64,000 bases of DNA from an uncultured Bacilli bacterium (GTDB lineage: Bacteria > Bacillota_I > Bacilli_A > RF39 > UBA660). A model generated the notes under the pieces. That model saw nothing but the letters and a program-made list of their open reading frames with translations, searched no databases and had not been told where the DNA came from. Made by a program: the position numbers and the translations under genes. Below are positions 1 to 8,884 of the stretch, one piece after another (positions within the stretch are counted from its first letter, which is position 1; each line of letters starts with the position of its first letter). The stretch is taken from positions 28,008 to 92,007 of the forward strand of contig CAKOKD010000005.1 of NCBI GenBank assembly GCA_934090935.1, read 5' to 3'.

Positions 1-889
1 TTGTTAAAAGAACAAGTTCATCCGCATCTAAAGATTCTTTATTTTCACTTTCATATTTAGAAACAATTTCTTCTTTCACGGCATCGATTGCGGCATATTT
101 TTCTAATTTTTCTTTTATACGCATCGCTTTATCAAGTTTTTCAGCGGCTAAATCATAGATTTCTTTTCTTAATTCATCTTCAATTTCAATATGTTCATAA
201 GTCATCTTTTCTTGACCTATTTCAGATATAATTTTCTCTTGGAATTCGCATAATTCTTTTACAGCTTCATGACCAAACATTAAAGCTTCCAACATATCAG
301 CTTCTGAAACTTCCTTGCTTCCTGCTTCTACCATATTAATAGCTTTTTTTGTACCAGCAACAGTTAAATCTATATCGGATTCTTCAAGTTCACTTGGAGT
401 TGGATTGATTATAAATTCACCATTTATTCTTCCTACTTTTACTCCAGCAATTGGTCCATCAAATGGTATCTTAGAAATACATGTACATAAAGATGAGCCA
501 AACATTGCAGTTAATTCTGGTGAATTATCTGTATCAACAGATAAAACTGTGTTAACAATTTGTACTTCATTTCTAAAATCTTCAGGGAACATTGGACGCA
601 TAGGTCTATCAATCATACGAGCAGCTAATGTTGCAGCATCAGTTGGTCTTCCTTCTCTTTTGATAAATCCACCAGGTATTTTACCTACTGAGTATAATTT
701 TTCTTGATATAAAACCATAAGTGGGAAGAAATCACTTAAAATGTTAGCATTATTTCCAACTACTACAGTTGAAAGTATTACTGTGTCTCCATATCTTACT
801 ATTACTGATCCATGTGCTTGCTTTGCAACTTCACCATGTTCTACTATTATTTTTCTTCCTCTAAAATCATATTCAAATACTTTCTTCAT
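1..889 (-). CDS. pnp: Polyribonucleotide nucleotidyltransferase (PNPase), 3' part cut off by window edge
   Basis: Phosphorolytic 3'-to-5' exoribonuclease of mRNA turnover. Reading the minus strand from the ATG at 889 (preceded by GAGGTGAAG) gives about 296 residues that stay open to the window edge. The first RNase PH-like domain shows the family motifs GGFIKREGRP and RMIDRPMRPMFP (about residues 70-105) and is followed by the start of the helical linker domain. The second RNase PH core, KH and S1 domains lie outside the window. It sits directly downstream of rpsO, the usual Firmicute order, with a terminator hairpin in between. Family assignment is secure. Confidence 0.96.
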   Translation of the reverse strand, partial: MKKVFEYDFRGRKIIVEHGEVAKQAHGSVIVRYGDTVILSTVVVGNNANILSDFFPLMVLYQEKLYSVGKIPGGFIKREGRPTDAATLAARMIDRPMRPMFPEDFRNEVQIVNTVLSVDTDNSPELTAMFGSSLCTCISKIPFDGPIAGVKVGRINGEFIINPTPSELEESDIDLTVAGTKKAINMVEAGSKEVSEADMLEALMFGHEAVKELCEFQEKIISEIGQEKMTYEHIEIEDELRKEIYDLAAEKLDKAMRIKEKLEKYAAIDAVKEEIVSKYESENKESLDADELVLLT

Positions 890-913
890 TTCTTCACCTC
901 TACTATATTTAAA

Positions 914-941
914 TAAAAAAAGGCACTTAAAACAGGTGCCT
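914..941 (-). terminator. Terminator/attenuator between rpsO and pnp
   Basis: On the minus strand, AGGCAC and GTGCCT (936-941 and 921-926) form a 6-bp stem with a 9-nt loop followed by a T-run. The upstream arm overlaps the rpsO stop codon. It would end most rpsO transcripts, with read-through feeding pnp. Confidence 0.75.
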
Positions 942-1209
942 ACTTTCTTATATTCAATTTTTTGATTAACTCACGGTAAGCTTCAACGTCTTTTGCTTTT
1001 AAGTAATCAAGTAAACTACGTCTTTTACCAACCATCATTTGTAATCCTCTTTTTGAATGATAATCGTGAATATGAACTTTTAAATGTTCAGTTAAATCAT
1101 TGATTCTTTCAGTTAATACAGCGATTTGAGCTTCTGTAGAACCAGAATTTTTTTCACTTTTACCAAATTCTTTGATTAATTCTGCTTTTCTTTCCTTACT
1201 AACAGCCAT
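940..1209 (-). CDS. rpsO: Small ribosomal subunit protein uS15
   Basis: Primary 16S rRNA-binding protein of the 30S platform. The 89-residue product from MAVSKER has the normal S15 length and the conserved core (GSTEAQIAVLTERI, HxxDYHSKRGL, RRSLLDYL). The frame is open 21 bases further upstream, but the ATG at 1209 follows AAGGAGGAGCTAAAA, so that start is chosen. Its own promoter lies at 1295-1323, leaving a leader of roughly 80 nt that could hold an autoregulatory structure as in other bacteria. I did not identify one. Confidence 0.97.
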   Translation of the reverse strand: MAVSKERKAELIKEFGKSEKNSGSTEAQIAVLTERINDLTEHLKVHIHDYHSKRGLQMMVGKRRSLLDYLKAKDVEAYRELIKKLNIRK

Positions 1210-1294
1210 TTTTAGCTCCTCCTTCTTCATATAATCGGTTTAAACTTAGTAAAAAATCGGAGACTTTTAAAACCAAGTAAAAACTTCTTAATTA

Positions 1295-1323
1295 AGTATA
1301 TTATAAAGATTATAAAAAATCAA
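1295..1323 (-). promoter_or_regulatory. Sigma-A-type promoter of rpsO-pnp
   Basis: On the minus strand TTGATT (1323-1318), a 17-nt spacer, then TATACT (1300-1295). The -35 box overlaps the stop codon of the upstream gene. Confidence 0.65.
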
Positions 1324-2003
1324 TAAAAATTTTTAGGTTTATAAGTTTTTATTATTTTGTGTTCAAAATCAGGATATTGTAATATTTCATACTTTCTTTC
1401 TTCTGTAGATAAATCTTCCAAAAGTGATTTTAAATATTGCAAGTATCCTTCATAGTTATTAGGTGTTGGCTTAATGAAGCAACGAAGATAATTTTTGGGA
1501 ACGCATCGACATAATCCTATATAGATATCCTTATCGTTTTTAAATGATGATTTAATTATTTCTTCTGTCGCATCACATGGATAAAAACCATAGATTAAAT
1601 CATACTTATCTACTGGGTAATCTTGAGAAAATATATCTCTGATAACCGTAACACCGTCTTTATCAGTTCCTAAAACTTCAGGATCTATAGCCGCAACTGT
1701 GCCATTTTTTTGACTTTTTTTAACTCTAGTTGCAAGAGATGGTAAATAGCTGCACCCGACTTCTAATAGATCTTTATCTATTCCAATGTCTTCTTTCATA
1801 TGCTTCAAATAAATACCATATTCATCTATAGCTAGAAAAGATGAATAACCAAGTTCTTCACAAATGCTTCTTAATACATCAGACATTTTTCCTGTCTCTA
1901 GACCATACATAAAAGTTGTGGCTATATGAGCATATAAAAGAGGATTTTCTATAAAACATTCTTTATATTCATCTAAAAATTTATTTAGTTTTTTTAAAGC
2001 CAT
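1320..2003 (-). CDS. Rossmann-fold protein, methyltransferase-like (copy 2 of a tandem pair)
   Basis: 227 residues, function unknown. Residues about 80-110 read LLEVGCSYLPSLA then AAIDPE, which looks like the first strand and loop and the second strand of a class I SAM-dependent methyltransferase. A later DLIYGFYPCDATEEI fits strand four. It is clearly paralogous to the neighbouring gene at 2050-2715: same length, aligned LLEVG..PSLA, PC.ATEEI and EILQY.D motifs. The glycine loop here is VGCS instead of the VGGG of the neighbour, so SAM binding may be weakened. It ends in TGA. No strong ribosome site precedes the ATG. It is probably co-transcribed with the neighbour from the promoter at 2734-2762. 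Confidence 0.6.
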   Translation of the reverse strand: MALKKLNKFLDEYKECFIENPLLYAHIATTFMYGLETGKMSDVLRSICEELGYSSFLAIDEYGIYLKHMKEDIGIDKDLLEVGCSYLPSLATRVKKSQKNGTVAAIDPEVLGTDKDGVTVIRDIFSQDYPVDKYDLIYGFYPCDATEEIIKSSFKNDKDIYIGLCRCVPKNYLRCFIKPTPNNYEGYLQYLKSLLEDLSTEERKYEILQYPDFEHKIIKTYKPKNFY

Positions 2004-2049
2004 TTTCTTTTCTTCATTACTTAAAATTATATTTTGCCTTTCTTCCTTA

Positions 2050-2715
2050 TTATTTGAATGTTCTAACTATTGGATAGTATAAATCTTTATATTGGAGCAT
2101 CTCATATCTACGATCACTTCCATTTGATAATTCATTTAATAGGGAAATAATATATGAAATATACTCATTATAAGAACCGCTTCTACCATTTGTACATCCG
2201 CATAATTGTAAGTAAATATCAATGTCATTAATGTATGAAGATCTTAAAATTTCATCAGTAACTTTACAAGGAAAATTACTGAATATCAAGTTGTAATCAC
2301 TTACATCAGTAAATTCACTAAATGGTCTTTTCAAGATTTTTAGATCACCATATTCTTTTATTTTTGTTATGGGATCCATTACTGTAATCGAACCACTTAC
2401 TTGGTCTTTTCTTAAACTCTTTGCTAGTGATGGAATTATTCCACCACCTACTTCCAATAAGTTAGCATCTATATCACAATCTTTTTTTATATGATTTATG
2501 AAATTTTTATATATGTTTGTAGGTAATTCATCCGATAAACCACATTCCTCATAGGCTTGTAATAGTGTTGTACTTATAACGCCTTTTTCAAATTCTTTGA
2601 TAAAGTTTTCTTCTACATATTGAAGTGTTGTTGGTGAATAATATTTTCCGTATTCCTCTAAATATTTTTTTAATTTATAACTTAATTCAAAACATTTCTC
2701 GCTTGTCATAGCCAA
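2050..2715 (-). CDS. Rossmann-fold protein, methyltransferase-like (copy 1 of a tandem pair)
   Basis: 221 residues, no name I can give. LLEVGGGIIPSLA (about 82-94) followed by ITVMDP (about 105) resembles motif I and the acidic end of strand two in class I methyltransferases, and LIFSNFPC fits strand four. The N-terminal 75 residues are helical and not part of that fold. The gene starts at ATG 2715 behind AAAGGGGA. It has a consensus promoter just upstream and is followed after 46 bases by its paralogue. Substrate is unknown. A catalytically dead Rossmann protein is an alternative. Confidence 0.6.
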   Translation of the reverse strand: MAMTSEKCFELSYKLKKYLEEYGKYYSPTTLQYVEENFIKEFEKGVISTTLLQAYEECGLSDELPTNIYKNFINHIKKDCDIDANLLEVGGGIIPSLAKSLRKDQVSGSITVMDPITKIKEYGDLKILKRPFSEFTDVSDYNLIFSNFPCKVTDEILRSSYINDIDIYLQLCGCTNGRSGSYNEYISYIISLLNELSNGSDRRYEMLQYKDLYYPIVRTFK

Positions 2716-2733
2716 TCCCCTTTGCAGAAAGGT

Positions 2734-2762
2734 ATTATATAATTAAAAAATAAGTTTGTCAA
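2734..2762 (-). promoter_or_regulatory. Consensus sigma-A promoter of the tandem Rossmann genes
   Basis: Minus strand TTGACA (2762-2757), exactly 17 nt, TATAAT (2739-2734). Both hexamers match the consensus perfectly. It starts immediately after the terminator of the preceding gene. Confidence 0.85.
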
Positions 2763-2765
2763 ATC

Positions 2766-2786
2766 AAAAAGAGCTCTGATGAGCTC
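2766..2786 (-). terminator. Terminator of the transglutaminase-like gene
   Basis: Minus strand GAGCTC-ATCA-GAGCTC followed by TTTTT. A compact 6-bp GC-containing stem with a four-base loop, about 100 bases after the stop codon at 2883. Confidence 0.75.
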
Positions 2787-2797
2787 AATCTATATAA

Positions 2798-2811
2798 ACG
2801 TTATATAACGT
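2798..2811. repeat. 14-bp perfect palindrome
   Basis: ACGTTATATAACGT lies between the stop of the transglutaminase-like gene and its terminator. It could be a protein-binding site or part of the 3' untranslated RNA fold. No function is shown. Confidence 0.4.
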
Positions 2812-2882
2812 ACAATATATTTTATGATTTTAATATCTTTTTAGTGAATAAAACTCCGTTATTGAAAAGAATAATAATACCA

Positions 2883-3410
2883 TTATTTTTTGTAGCTATC
2901 TAATCCATTTATATAGTCATTAAATTTCTTAAAACTTAGACCAGGTTTAACTTCAAAATATTCCGTTACTATTCTTTCTATTCCGCCTGACATGCTTTGA
3001 TAAATTCCACTGATAGATTGTACAGCTTCTGCTTCATCTTTAAAATCGTATATACCTTTTCTTTCAGCATCCGGATGTTCAATTTGATGAGTACCTGTTT
3101 TATCAGCATATAGTATAAAACAATGCATATGTTCTTCTGCCTCTGGATCCATTGAGCCTGATTCATAAATTCTTGTACAAAACATTTTATTAGGAACATT
3201 TAAGTCATTTAACAATTTGTGCATTAATAATACTTGTTCAATACAAGTTCCAATTCTATTTTCAAGAATCTGATCAATACTCAAAGTTTTGTAATTAGTT
3301 CTAAACCCTTTTAAATTGTTAATATGTTTTTTACCTAACAAATCTATATATCCATATTCTATATTATCCATAAAGCACAAAATATCATATGGATTATGTA
3401 TGCCAATCAT
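2883..3410 (-). CDS. Transglutaminase-like (papain-fold) cysteine protein
   Basis: 175 residues from the ATG at 3410, which has GAGGTG seven bases upstream. The frame is open nine codons further but without a ribosome site. The arrangement GTCIEQ (Cys56), HMHCFILY (His94/His96) and HQIEHPD (Glu111/Asp114) matches the Cys-His-Asp/Glu triad order of the transglutaminase/arylamine acetyltransferase superfamily. These domains act as proteases, amidases or cross-linkers. There is no signal peptide, so it is probably cytoplasmic. It stands downstream of an unknown gene and upstream of the methyltransferase-like pair, all on the same strand. Substrate unknown. Confidence 0.65.
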   Translation of the reverse strand: MIGIHNPYDILCFMDNIEYGYIDLLGKKHINNLKGFRTNYKTLSIDQILENRIGTCIEQVLLMHKLLNDLNVPNKMFCTRIYESGSMDPEAEEHMHCFILYADKTGTHQIEHPDAERKGIYDFKDEAEAVQSISGIYQSMSGGIERIVTEYFEVKPGLSFKKFNDYINGLDSYKK

Positions 3411-3456
3411 TACTATCACCTCATAATTTAAATACAAAAAATTTAATTTAAAAAAA

Positions 3457-3936
3457 TTATTTTCTTATATTGTGACCCATTTCTTGTTGTTGTTGAAATT
3501 CATTTAATCGAGAATTATATTCTTTTGCTTGCTCGTGAAACTTTTCACCACGACATTCAAAATTTAATTTGATTTTACTACCATTGATACTTACAACATT
3601 TACTCCGTCCATATCTAATCCATTTCCACCTCTAATAGAATAATATCTTGTACATCCCATAGTATCTGATTCTAAGAAGTTGTCTATCAAATCTCTAAAT
3701 ACTTGTTCAGTTAGTACATCGATTTGTTGAGCAGTAATTCCTGTGTTTAAATGTTGCTCAGAATTTTTAGTTGGCATAAAAATATCAAAAGTTACCATTT
3801 TTTCACCATCTATTTTAGCTGAACTTATTCTTATTTCTCCATTTACTTTATCAACATCAGAAAGATTTTCTTGAATACAATCACATAACAATCTAGATCT
3901 TTCTGGCGCTAACTTCATTGCTTCTTCTTTTTTCAT
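3457..3936 (-). CDS. Uncharacterised cytoplasmic protein (159 aa)
   Basis: I do not recognise this family. The protein is soluble, without signal peptide or membrane segment, starts behind AAGGAG, and ends in a glutamine-rich helical tail (EFQQQQEMG). The middle alternates hydrophobic strands (VTFDIFMPTK, VNVVSINGSKIKLNFECRG) and suggests an alpha/beta fold. It lies 47 bases upstream of the transglutaminase-like gene and probably shares its transcript. Confidence 0.6.
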   Translation of the reverse strand: MKKEEAMKLAPERSRLLCDCIQENLSDVDKVNGEIRISSAKIDGEKMVTFDIFMPTKNSEQHLNTGITAQQIDVLTEQVFRDLIDNFLESDTMGCTRYYSIRGGNGLDMDGVNVVSINGSKIKLNFECRGEKFHEQAKEYNSRLNEFQQQQEMGHNIRK

Positions 3937-3964
3937 ATTTTTAACTCCTTACACAAATATTATA

Positions 3965-4855
3965 TCACACCAATTCATATTCTCTAACAGCAATTCTTTC
4001 ATCTGAACAGTATTCTATTACAAATTTATTTTCTCTTTTACATATTAATATTCCCATTGTATTATTATTAAATTGCTCTTTTATATTTTTATCAATATAG
4101 TTCATGTATTTTTGTACTTGTGAAATATATTCTGCTTTAAACTCAGTAACTTTTAATTCAACTACTACATAACAATTAAACTTTATATTAAATAATAACA
4201 AATCTATATAATGATTTCTATCATCTATTTTTATTTTATATTCACTACCTATAAAACTAAATGAAGTACCAAGTTCTCTCATAAATGATTCTATATCTTC
4301 TAATATTAAATTATGTAATGCCTTTTCAGTAACTATTTCTATATTGTTTTTATTTCTAATTAATATAGGATTAGGTATTAAATCCTTTATTTCAATTTTA
4401 TCATCAAACGCGAATTTATTTTTTGTTTCAATAGGTATTCTTTCATATTCTTTACTTTTTATTTTTTCTCTTAATTCTCTTTTAGATAAATTATTATTTA
4501 TAGCAATATTTATATAATATGCTAATTTATTACTATCTTTAATTGATAATAATTCTGTATAATGACTCCAAGACAATTTGGTCGCCACTGGCGACCATTT
4601 TTCATCTTTAAACATTCTATAATATTGTCTAATACGTCTTAATGTTCTTTCGTTATACTTTTTTCCAAGATCAACAATCAGCCTATTTGAATAATCATTT
4701 AAAATATTATCCCCATACCTATTACCTGCTTCATCCAACAACTTACCAACTTCAAAGTATGTAATAGATTTATGTCTTTCTTTTGAATAATCTTTTACTT
4801 TTGAATATATTTCATTGTCAATTAACTTGCTTTTTATCTCGTAATAATTATTCAT
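3965..4855 (-). CDS. DUF1016/YhcG-family PD-(D/E)XK nuclease
   Basis: 296 residues. The N-terminal helical part contains the family signature LSWSHYTELLSIKD (about residues 93-106). The C-terminal part carries the nuclease core: RNHYIDLLLFN (Asp near 217) and YVVVELKV (Glu and Lys near 232-234) match the D...ExK triad of YhcG proteins. Members are often found beside restriction-modification loci, but none is adjacent here. It starts behind AAGGAG, 12 bases after the comEC stop codon. Length is slightly short for the family (usually 330-380), but both halves are present. Confidence 0.82.
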   Translation of the reverse strand: MNNYYEIKSKLIDNEIYSKVKDYSKERHKSITYFEVGKLLDEAGNRYGDNILNDYSNRLIVDLGKKYNERTLRRIRQYYRMFKDEKWSPVATKLSWSHYTELLSIKDSNKLAYYINIAINNNLSKRELREKIKSKEYERIPIETKNKFAFDDKIEIKDLIPNPILIRNKNNIEIVTEKALHNLILEDIESFMRELGTSFSFIGSEYKIKIDDRNHYIDLLLFNIKFNCYVVVELKVTEFKAEYISQVQKYMNYIDKNIKEQFNNNTMGILICKRENKFVIEYCSDERIAVREYELV

Positions 4856-4867
4856 TTCTACTCCTTC

Positions 4868-6934
4868 CTATGGACTACAAGTCTTTATATTGAATTTATT
4901 GCTTTTAATTTTTAACATAACAGTTCCGTTTAAATCAGTTCTGTATATATTACTGTTTTTTATTGTTTTTAAAACTGATTCTTTTGGATGTCCATACCGG
5001 TTATTTTTTCCAACACTTATTATGGAATATTTAGGATTAACAATATTAATGAATTCTTTGCTACTGCTTGTATCTGATCCATGATGACCAACTTTAAGAA
5101 AGTCAATATTAGTTACTTTATATTTCTCTAATATTTTCTTTTCAACATTTATGCTTGCATCTCCCATAAACATAAATTTTTTATTATGAATATTGAGATA
5201 AGCCACTATTGAATTATCATTTTCATTATCATATTCTTTTGTTTGTAAGAAATATAATTTGTTATTGCTTACTTTTAACTCTTTAACACAAAAATTGTAC
5301 TTGATATTCTTTTTTTCTAGTATCTTAATCAGTTCTTTTTCTAAATTATTAGTTTCACCACAATTAAGTATCACTTTTTCTACTTTGAAGTTTTCTACTA
5401 AATTAACAGCTTCACCCATATGATCTGCATCTCCGTGCGTTAAAACCAAATAATTTATTTTGCTTACTCCTATGCTTTTTAAAAAAGTTATTGTCGAATC
5501 ACTTATATGATATTCTTTTTTCTTTTTCCATTCATCTTCTTTAAAACTTACACTTCCTCCCGTATCTATTAAAATCGCTTCATTTTTATATTTTATTAAA
5601 CTTGAATCTCCTTGAGATACATCAAGATAATAAATATAATAACTAGGATCAATTATATAAAAGTATTTAATTATTAAGAGTAAACACAAAATAAAAATAA
5701 GATATATTTTCTTATAAGTTTTAAAAAATATATATAAGCATAAATAATAAATAATAATTGTGAGGACGTTCATTTTTGGAATAATGATGTTTAACACCAG
5801 TAAATGTGATGAAATCACCTCTATTAAGTTGCAAAATATAAATAATAGATTATCAAATATATGAATAAAAAATGTTAATATACTAAGTGGATATAAAATA
5901 TAACTTATATAAGGAACAATAAATAAATTATTTATTATAGAAAGAACGTTTATTTCAAAATTATTATTTATTGTTATTGGCAAACTTACCAAAAAGGCAA
6001 TAATAGATATGGTTAAGCTTGTTTTCAAATAATTTCCTTTTATTAAATAACTGAAATTGATGAGTGAAAAAGAAATGATTGATGAATATTGAAAACCAAT
6101 GTCTATAATTAAATTCGGATATATTATTAAAAGTATTATCACAGCTATTAAAAAGGTGTTTTTTATGTCTAAATCAAAAGAATATTTTTTATTTAAATAG
6201 TTTACAATAAAAAAGGATACACTTCTTAATACACTGGCTTGTAATCCGGTTAGAAAAACGTATATTATTAGAAAAGATATAACGATAAAGTATTTTAAAT
6301 TGTCTTTAATTTTCTTTAATATAAAAAATAGAATACCTGTGATTAAACTTACATGCATTCCAGATATAGCAAAAATATGGGATACTCCTAGTTCTTGATA
6401 ACGGTTCTTTACTTCATCATCTAAGTATTTTTTATCTCCTAAAATAAAAGCACTTATATACCTTTTGCTTTTATATTTATCAACCTTTTTTATTATTTTA
6501 TTCTTTATTGTATAAATTATATTTGTTTTATAGTTGATAACTTTATAGTTTTCAACACTCATAACTTTATATATATTTTTTGATTTTAAATATTTTTTAT
6601 AATTAAATGTATTTGGTATAGTGTTGCTTTTAGGATTATCTATATTGCCTTCCACTCTTAATTTTATTCCTAAATTTAAGTTTTTTAAGACTTTTAATTC
6701 ATTTTCGTCTTTAATATAGTAAGTGCATTTTAAAGAATATTTGTTTTTTAATATAAAAGATAGTTTATTGCCATCTATTGTATAATTTTCTAAAATACCT
6801 TCAAATGGTGTTTCTATATCAACTTTTTTTAAATTAATTCTTATTAAGGAAGAGATTATTGTAATAAGCAGCAAAATAAAAAAAATATATTTAGACTGTA
6901 ATATATTTTTTAATTTTTTCAAATAATGATTCAC
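4868..6934 (-). CDS. comEC: DNA internalization channel protein ComEC/Rec2
   Basis: Membrane channel for uptake of transforming single-stranded DNA. The 688-residue product has N-terminal membrane segments, a soluble OB-like region (about 35-130), the multi-span competence domain (about 150-440, with the GISGMHVSLITG-type motif) and a C-terminal metallo-beta-lactamase-like domain (THGDADHMGE near 500, VGHHGSDTSS near 625). The start appears to be GTG at 6934, inside the end of comEA (44-nt overlap), which implies translational coupling. Metal-binding motifs are intact, so an active nuclease domain is plausible. Confidence 0.93.
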   Translation of the reverse strand: MNHYLKKLKNILQSKYIFFILLLITIISSLIRINLKKVDIETPFEGILENYTIDGNKLSFILKNKYSLKCTYYIKDENELKVLKNLNLGIKLRVEGNIDNPKSNTIPNTFNYKKYLKSKNIYKVMSVENYKVINYKTNIIYTIKNKIIKKVDKYKSKRYISAFILGDKKYLDDEVKNRYQELGVSHIFAISGMHVSLITGILFFILKKIKDNLKYFIVISFLIIYVFLTGLQASVLRSVSFFIVNYLNKKYSFDLDIKNTFLIAVIILLIIYPNLIIDIGFQYSSIISFSLINFSYLIKGNYLKTSLTISIIAFLVSLPITINNNFEINVLSIINNLFIVPYISYILYPLSILTFFIHIFDNLLFIFCNLIEVISSHLLVLNIIIPKMNVLTIIIYYLCLYIFFKTYKKIYLIFILCLLLIIKYFYIIDPSYYIYYLDVSQGDSSLIKYKNEAILIDTGGSVSFKEDEWKKKKEYHISDSTITFLKSIGVSKINYLVLTHGDADHMGEAVNLVENFKVEKVILNCGETNNLEKELIKILEKKNIKYNFCVKELKVSNNKLYFLQTKEYDNENDNSIVAYLNIHNKKFMFMGDASINVEKKILEKYKVTNIDFLKVGHHGSDTSSSKEFINIVNPKYSIISVGKNNRYGHPKESVLKTIKNSNIYRTDLNGTVMLKIKSNKFNIKTCSP

Positions 6935-7538
6935 CTATTCCACTGACATTCATAATATCCTCTATTTTGCTAAATGGTGTTTTGATTCTGTAAGCAATGA
7001 TAGAATCTGCTTTACTTGCTCCGATACCCGTAACAGTCATAAGTTCTTCTTTTGAAGCAGTGTTAATATTAACTAAAGATGTACTTGTTTCAGTTTGATT
7101 TGCTTCAGTTGTGTTCTTTTCCGTATCAGTAGTTATGCAGTTATCATAATTTATTACGGTTGTTGTACAAGTAGTATCAGTTTTAACAGTGGTGTTTACC
7201 TTAGTCATTTCACTTTTGCTAAAAACATAAATAACCATTTCATCTTTTACTTTTTGACTTAAATTAATATTTTTAGTGTAGGCATTCTTAGTAAAACCAC
7301 CAGATAAATTTATGGCATCCCTTACAATAGAATCTGCTGGTACTTGATAAACTCCAGGTTTCTTAACCGATCCTTTAATGTCAACATAAACTTTACTTGA
7401 AACGTTTGCAACTTCCGTTTTAGTTATCTCTACATTTTCTGCAGCTACTTCTTTATCATCCATAGATAATACATATGAAACAACTAAAGCTACAAGAATG
7501 ACAATAGCAATAACAATATATTTTAATTTTGCTTTCAT
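6891..7538 (-). CDS. comEA: Competence DNA receptor ComEA
   Basis: 215 residues. One N-terminal membrane anchor (about 7-24), an SLBB-type domain (about 48-110, VYVDIKGSVKKPGVYQV), a threonine-rich linker (about 110-150), and a C-terminal helix-hairpin-helix DNA-binding domain (VNINTASKEEL, VTGIGASKA, VSGIGESLFEK). It captures double-stranded DNA outside the membrane and hands it to ComEC, encoded directly downstream. Start ATG 7538 follows GAGGAGG. The late competence operon keeps comEA-comEC order but comEB is absent. Confidence 0.92.
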   Translation of the reverse strand: MKAKLKYIVIAIVILVALVVSYVLSMDDKEVAAENVEITKTEVANVSSKVYVDIKGSVKKPGVYQVPADSIVRDAINLSGGFTKNAYTKNINLSQKVKDEMVIYVFSKSEMTKVNTTVKTDTTCTTTVINYDNCITTDTEKNTTEANQTETSTSLVNINTASKEELMTVTGIGASKADSIIAYRIKTPFSKIEDIMNVSGIGESLFEKIKKYITV

Positions 7539-7579
7539 ATTTTCCTCCTCATGAATATATATAGAGAAGGAAACTCAAA

Positions 7580-8884
7580 TTACTTGTTTTTTTTAGAAGT
7601 TTTGTTGTTTTTTTTAATAACTACAACTGCTTCTTCGTCAGTGTTTATTTTTTTGCAAATACTCTTTAAAGTTTTTAAATTTAGTTTTGAATAAGTATCA
7701 AATAAATATGTTGGAACTTCATTTTCTTTTATTATTCCAGATGAAATAAACTCACTTGCTCTTTCAATATCTTCAAAGACTAAAATAAGGTTAGAAATAG
7801 CTACTTTCTTTTTACTATTAAACTCAACTTCATCAATATCAAGATTATTTATTTTTTCTTCTAATAAACTTACAAGTCTTTTTGGATAATGAGTTTCACA
7901 CATGAATTCAATTATTAAATAGTTTCCACATACACTTGCATAGTAAATAATATCATTATTAATTATATTTCCATCAACTAGAGTTTCTCTAAATTCACTT
8001 GTAGAACCGAAATTAGAATTTAATATTATATTTAAAGCCGTAACTAATTCATGTTCAGTAGTACCATCTTTTGAAAATGTTGACATGGGAATTTTTAAAG
8101 CTAATTCTAATTTTTCTATAGATACATCTTTCTTTATTTCTTTATATGTACAGGCAACATTTTTAGGTTCTTTTACTACTTTATTTATAATTTTTTTCTT
8201 TTCACCAAACTCTTTTTTACTTTGATTTTCTTCAATTATTGCTAAAGCTTCTTCAGGATTAAAGTTACCAGTTAAAACAACAAACATATTTGATGGATGA
8301 TAGAATGTTTTATAAGCATTTTCGATATCTTTTACTGTTGTTGATTTAACATCTTTTTTAGTTCCTGCTACAAGATATTTACGGTTATCATTAACAAATA
8401 TAGATGAACTTGACTCTGCTGTTAAAACACTTTCAGGATCGTCTTCATACATTTTTATTTCTTCAATAATTATGCCTTTTTCATCATTAACCATTTTCTC
8501 TGTATAGTAAGGTGTTTGGACATAATCAAGCAAATATTCTAAATTTTCTTTGAATTTGTTATAACCATATACTTCATAGCAAGTTATGTGAGTTGATGTA
8601 TATGCATTACTTTTAGCACCATTATCAGCATAGAAAGTTGATGCATCTCCATCCTCAGTATAAAAAGTTAAATGTTCTAAAAAATGGGCAACTCCGTTAG
8701 GTATTTTAGTATAACTTTTATCGCCTTCTAATTTAAACTCTGTATAAACAGATCCAAATTTTGCTGAAAAAGTTAGATAATAAGTTTTTACCTTATTATT
8801 TGGTAACATATACACCGTTAAGCCATTATCCAATACTTCATAAAACACTTCTTCATTTGGCCCTTTAACATATATTTTATTCAT
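7580..8884 (-). CDS. ymfH: M16-family zinc peptidase, catalytic subunit (YmfH-like)
   Basis: 434 residues from ATG 8884, which sits 8 bases after AGGAGG (an ATG three codons upstream lacks this spacing). The inverted zinc motif HFLEH (HxxEH, residues 67-71) is present, with a third ligand likely in the IIIEEIKMYEDDPE segment. This marks the active partner of the two-gene M16 peptidase found in Firmicutes. It overlaps the stop of the upstream ymfF-like gene by 8 bases (ATGAATAA), implying coupled translation and a heterodimer. Cytoplasmic. The ending is rich in Lys and Asn. Confidence 0.88.
   Translation of the reverse strand: MNKIYVKGPNEEVFYEVLDNGLTVYMLPNNKVKTYYLTFSAKFGSVYTEFKLEGDKSYTKIPNGVAHFLEHLTFYTEDGDASTFYADNGAKSNAYTSTHITCYEVYGYNKFKENLEYLLDYVQTPYYTEKMVNDEKGIIIEEIKMYEDDPESVLTAESSSSIFVNDNRKYLVAGTKKDVKSTTVKDIENAYKTFYHPSNMFVVLTGNFNPEEALAIIEENQSKKEFGEKKKIINKVVKEPKNVACTYKEIKKDVSIEKLELALKIPMSTFSKDGTTEHELVTALNIILNSNFGSTSEFRETLVDGNIINNDIIYYASVCGNYLIIEFMCETHYPKRLVSLLEEKINNLDIDEVEFNSKKKVAISNLILVFEDIERASEFISSGIIKENEVPTYLFDTYSKLNLKTLKSICKKINTDEEAVVVIKKNNKTSKKNK

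Noticed and set aside
2978..3199. 73-aa minus-strand ORF
   Set aside because: Lies in another frame inside the transglutaminase-like gene, whose catalytic motifs and ribosome site are clear.
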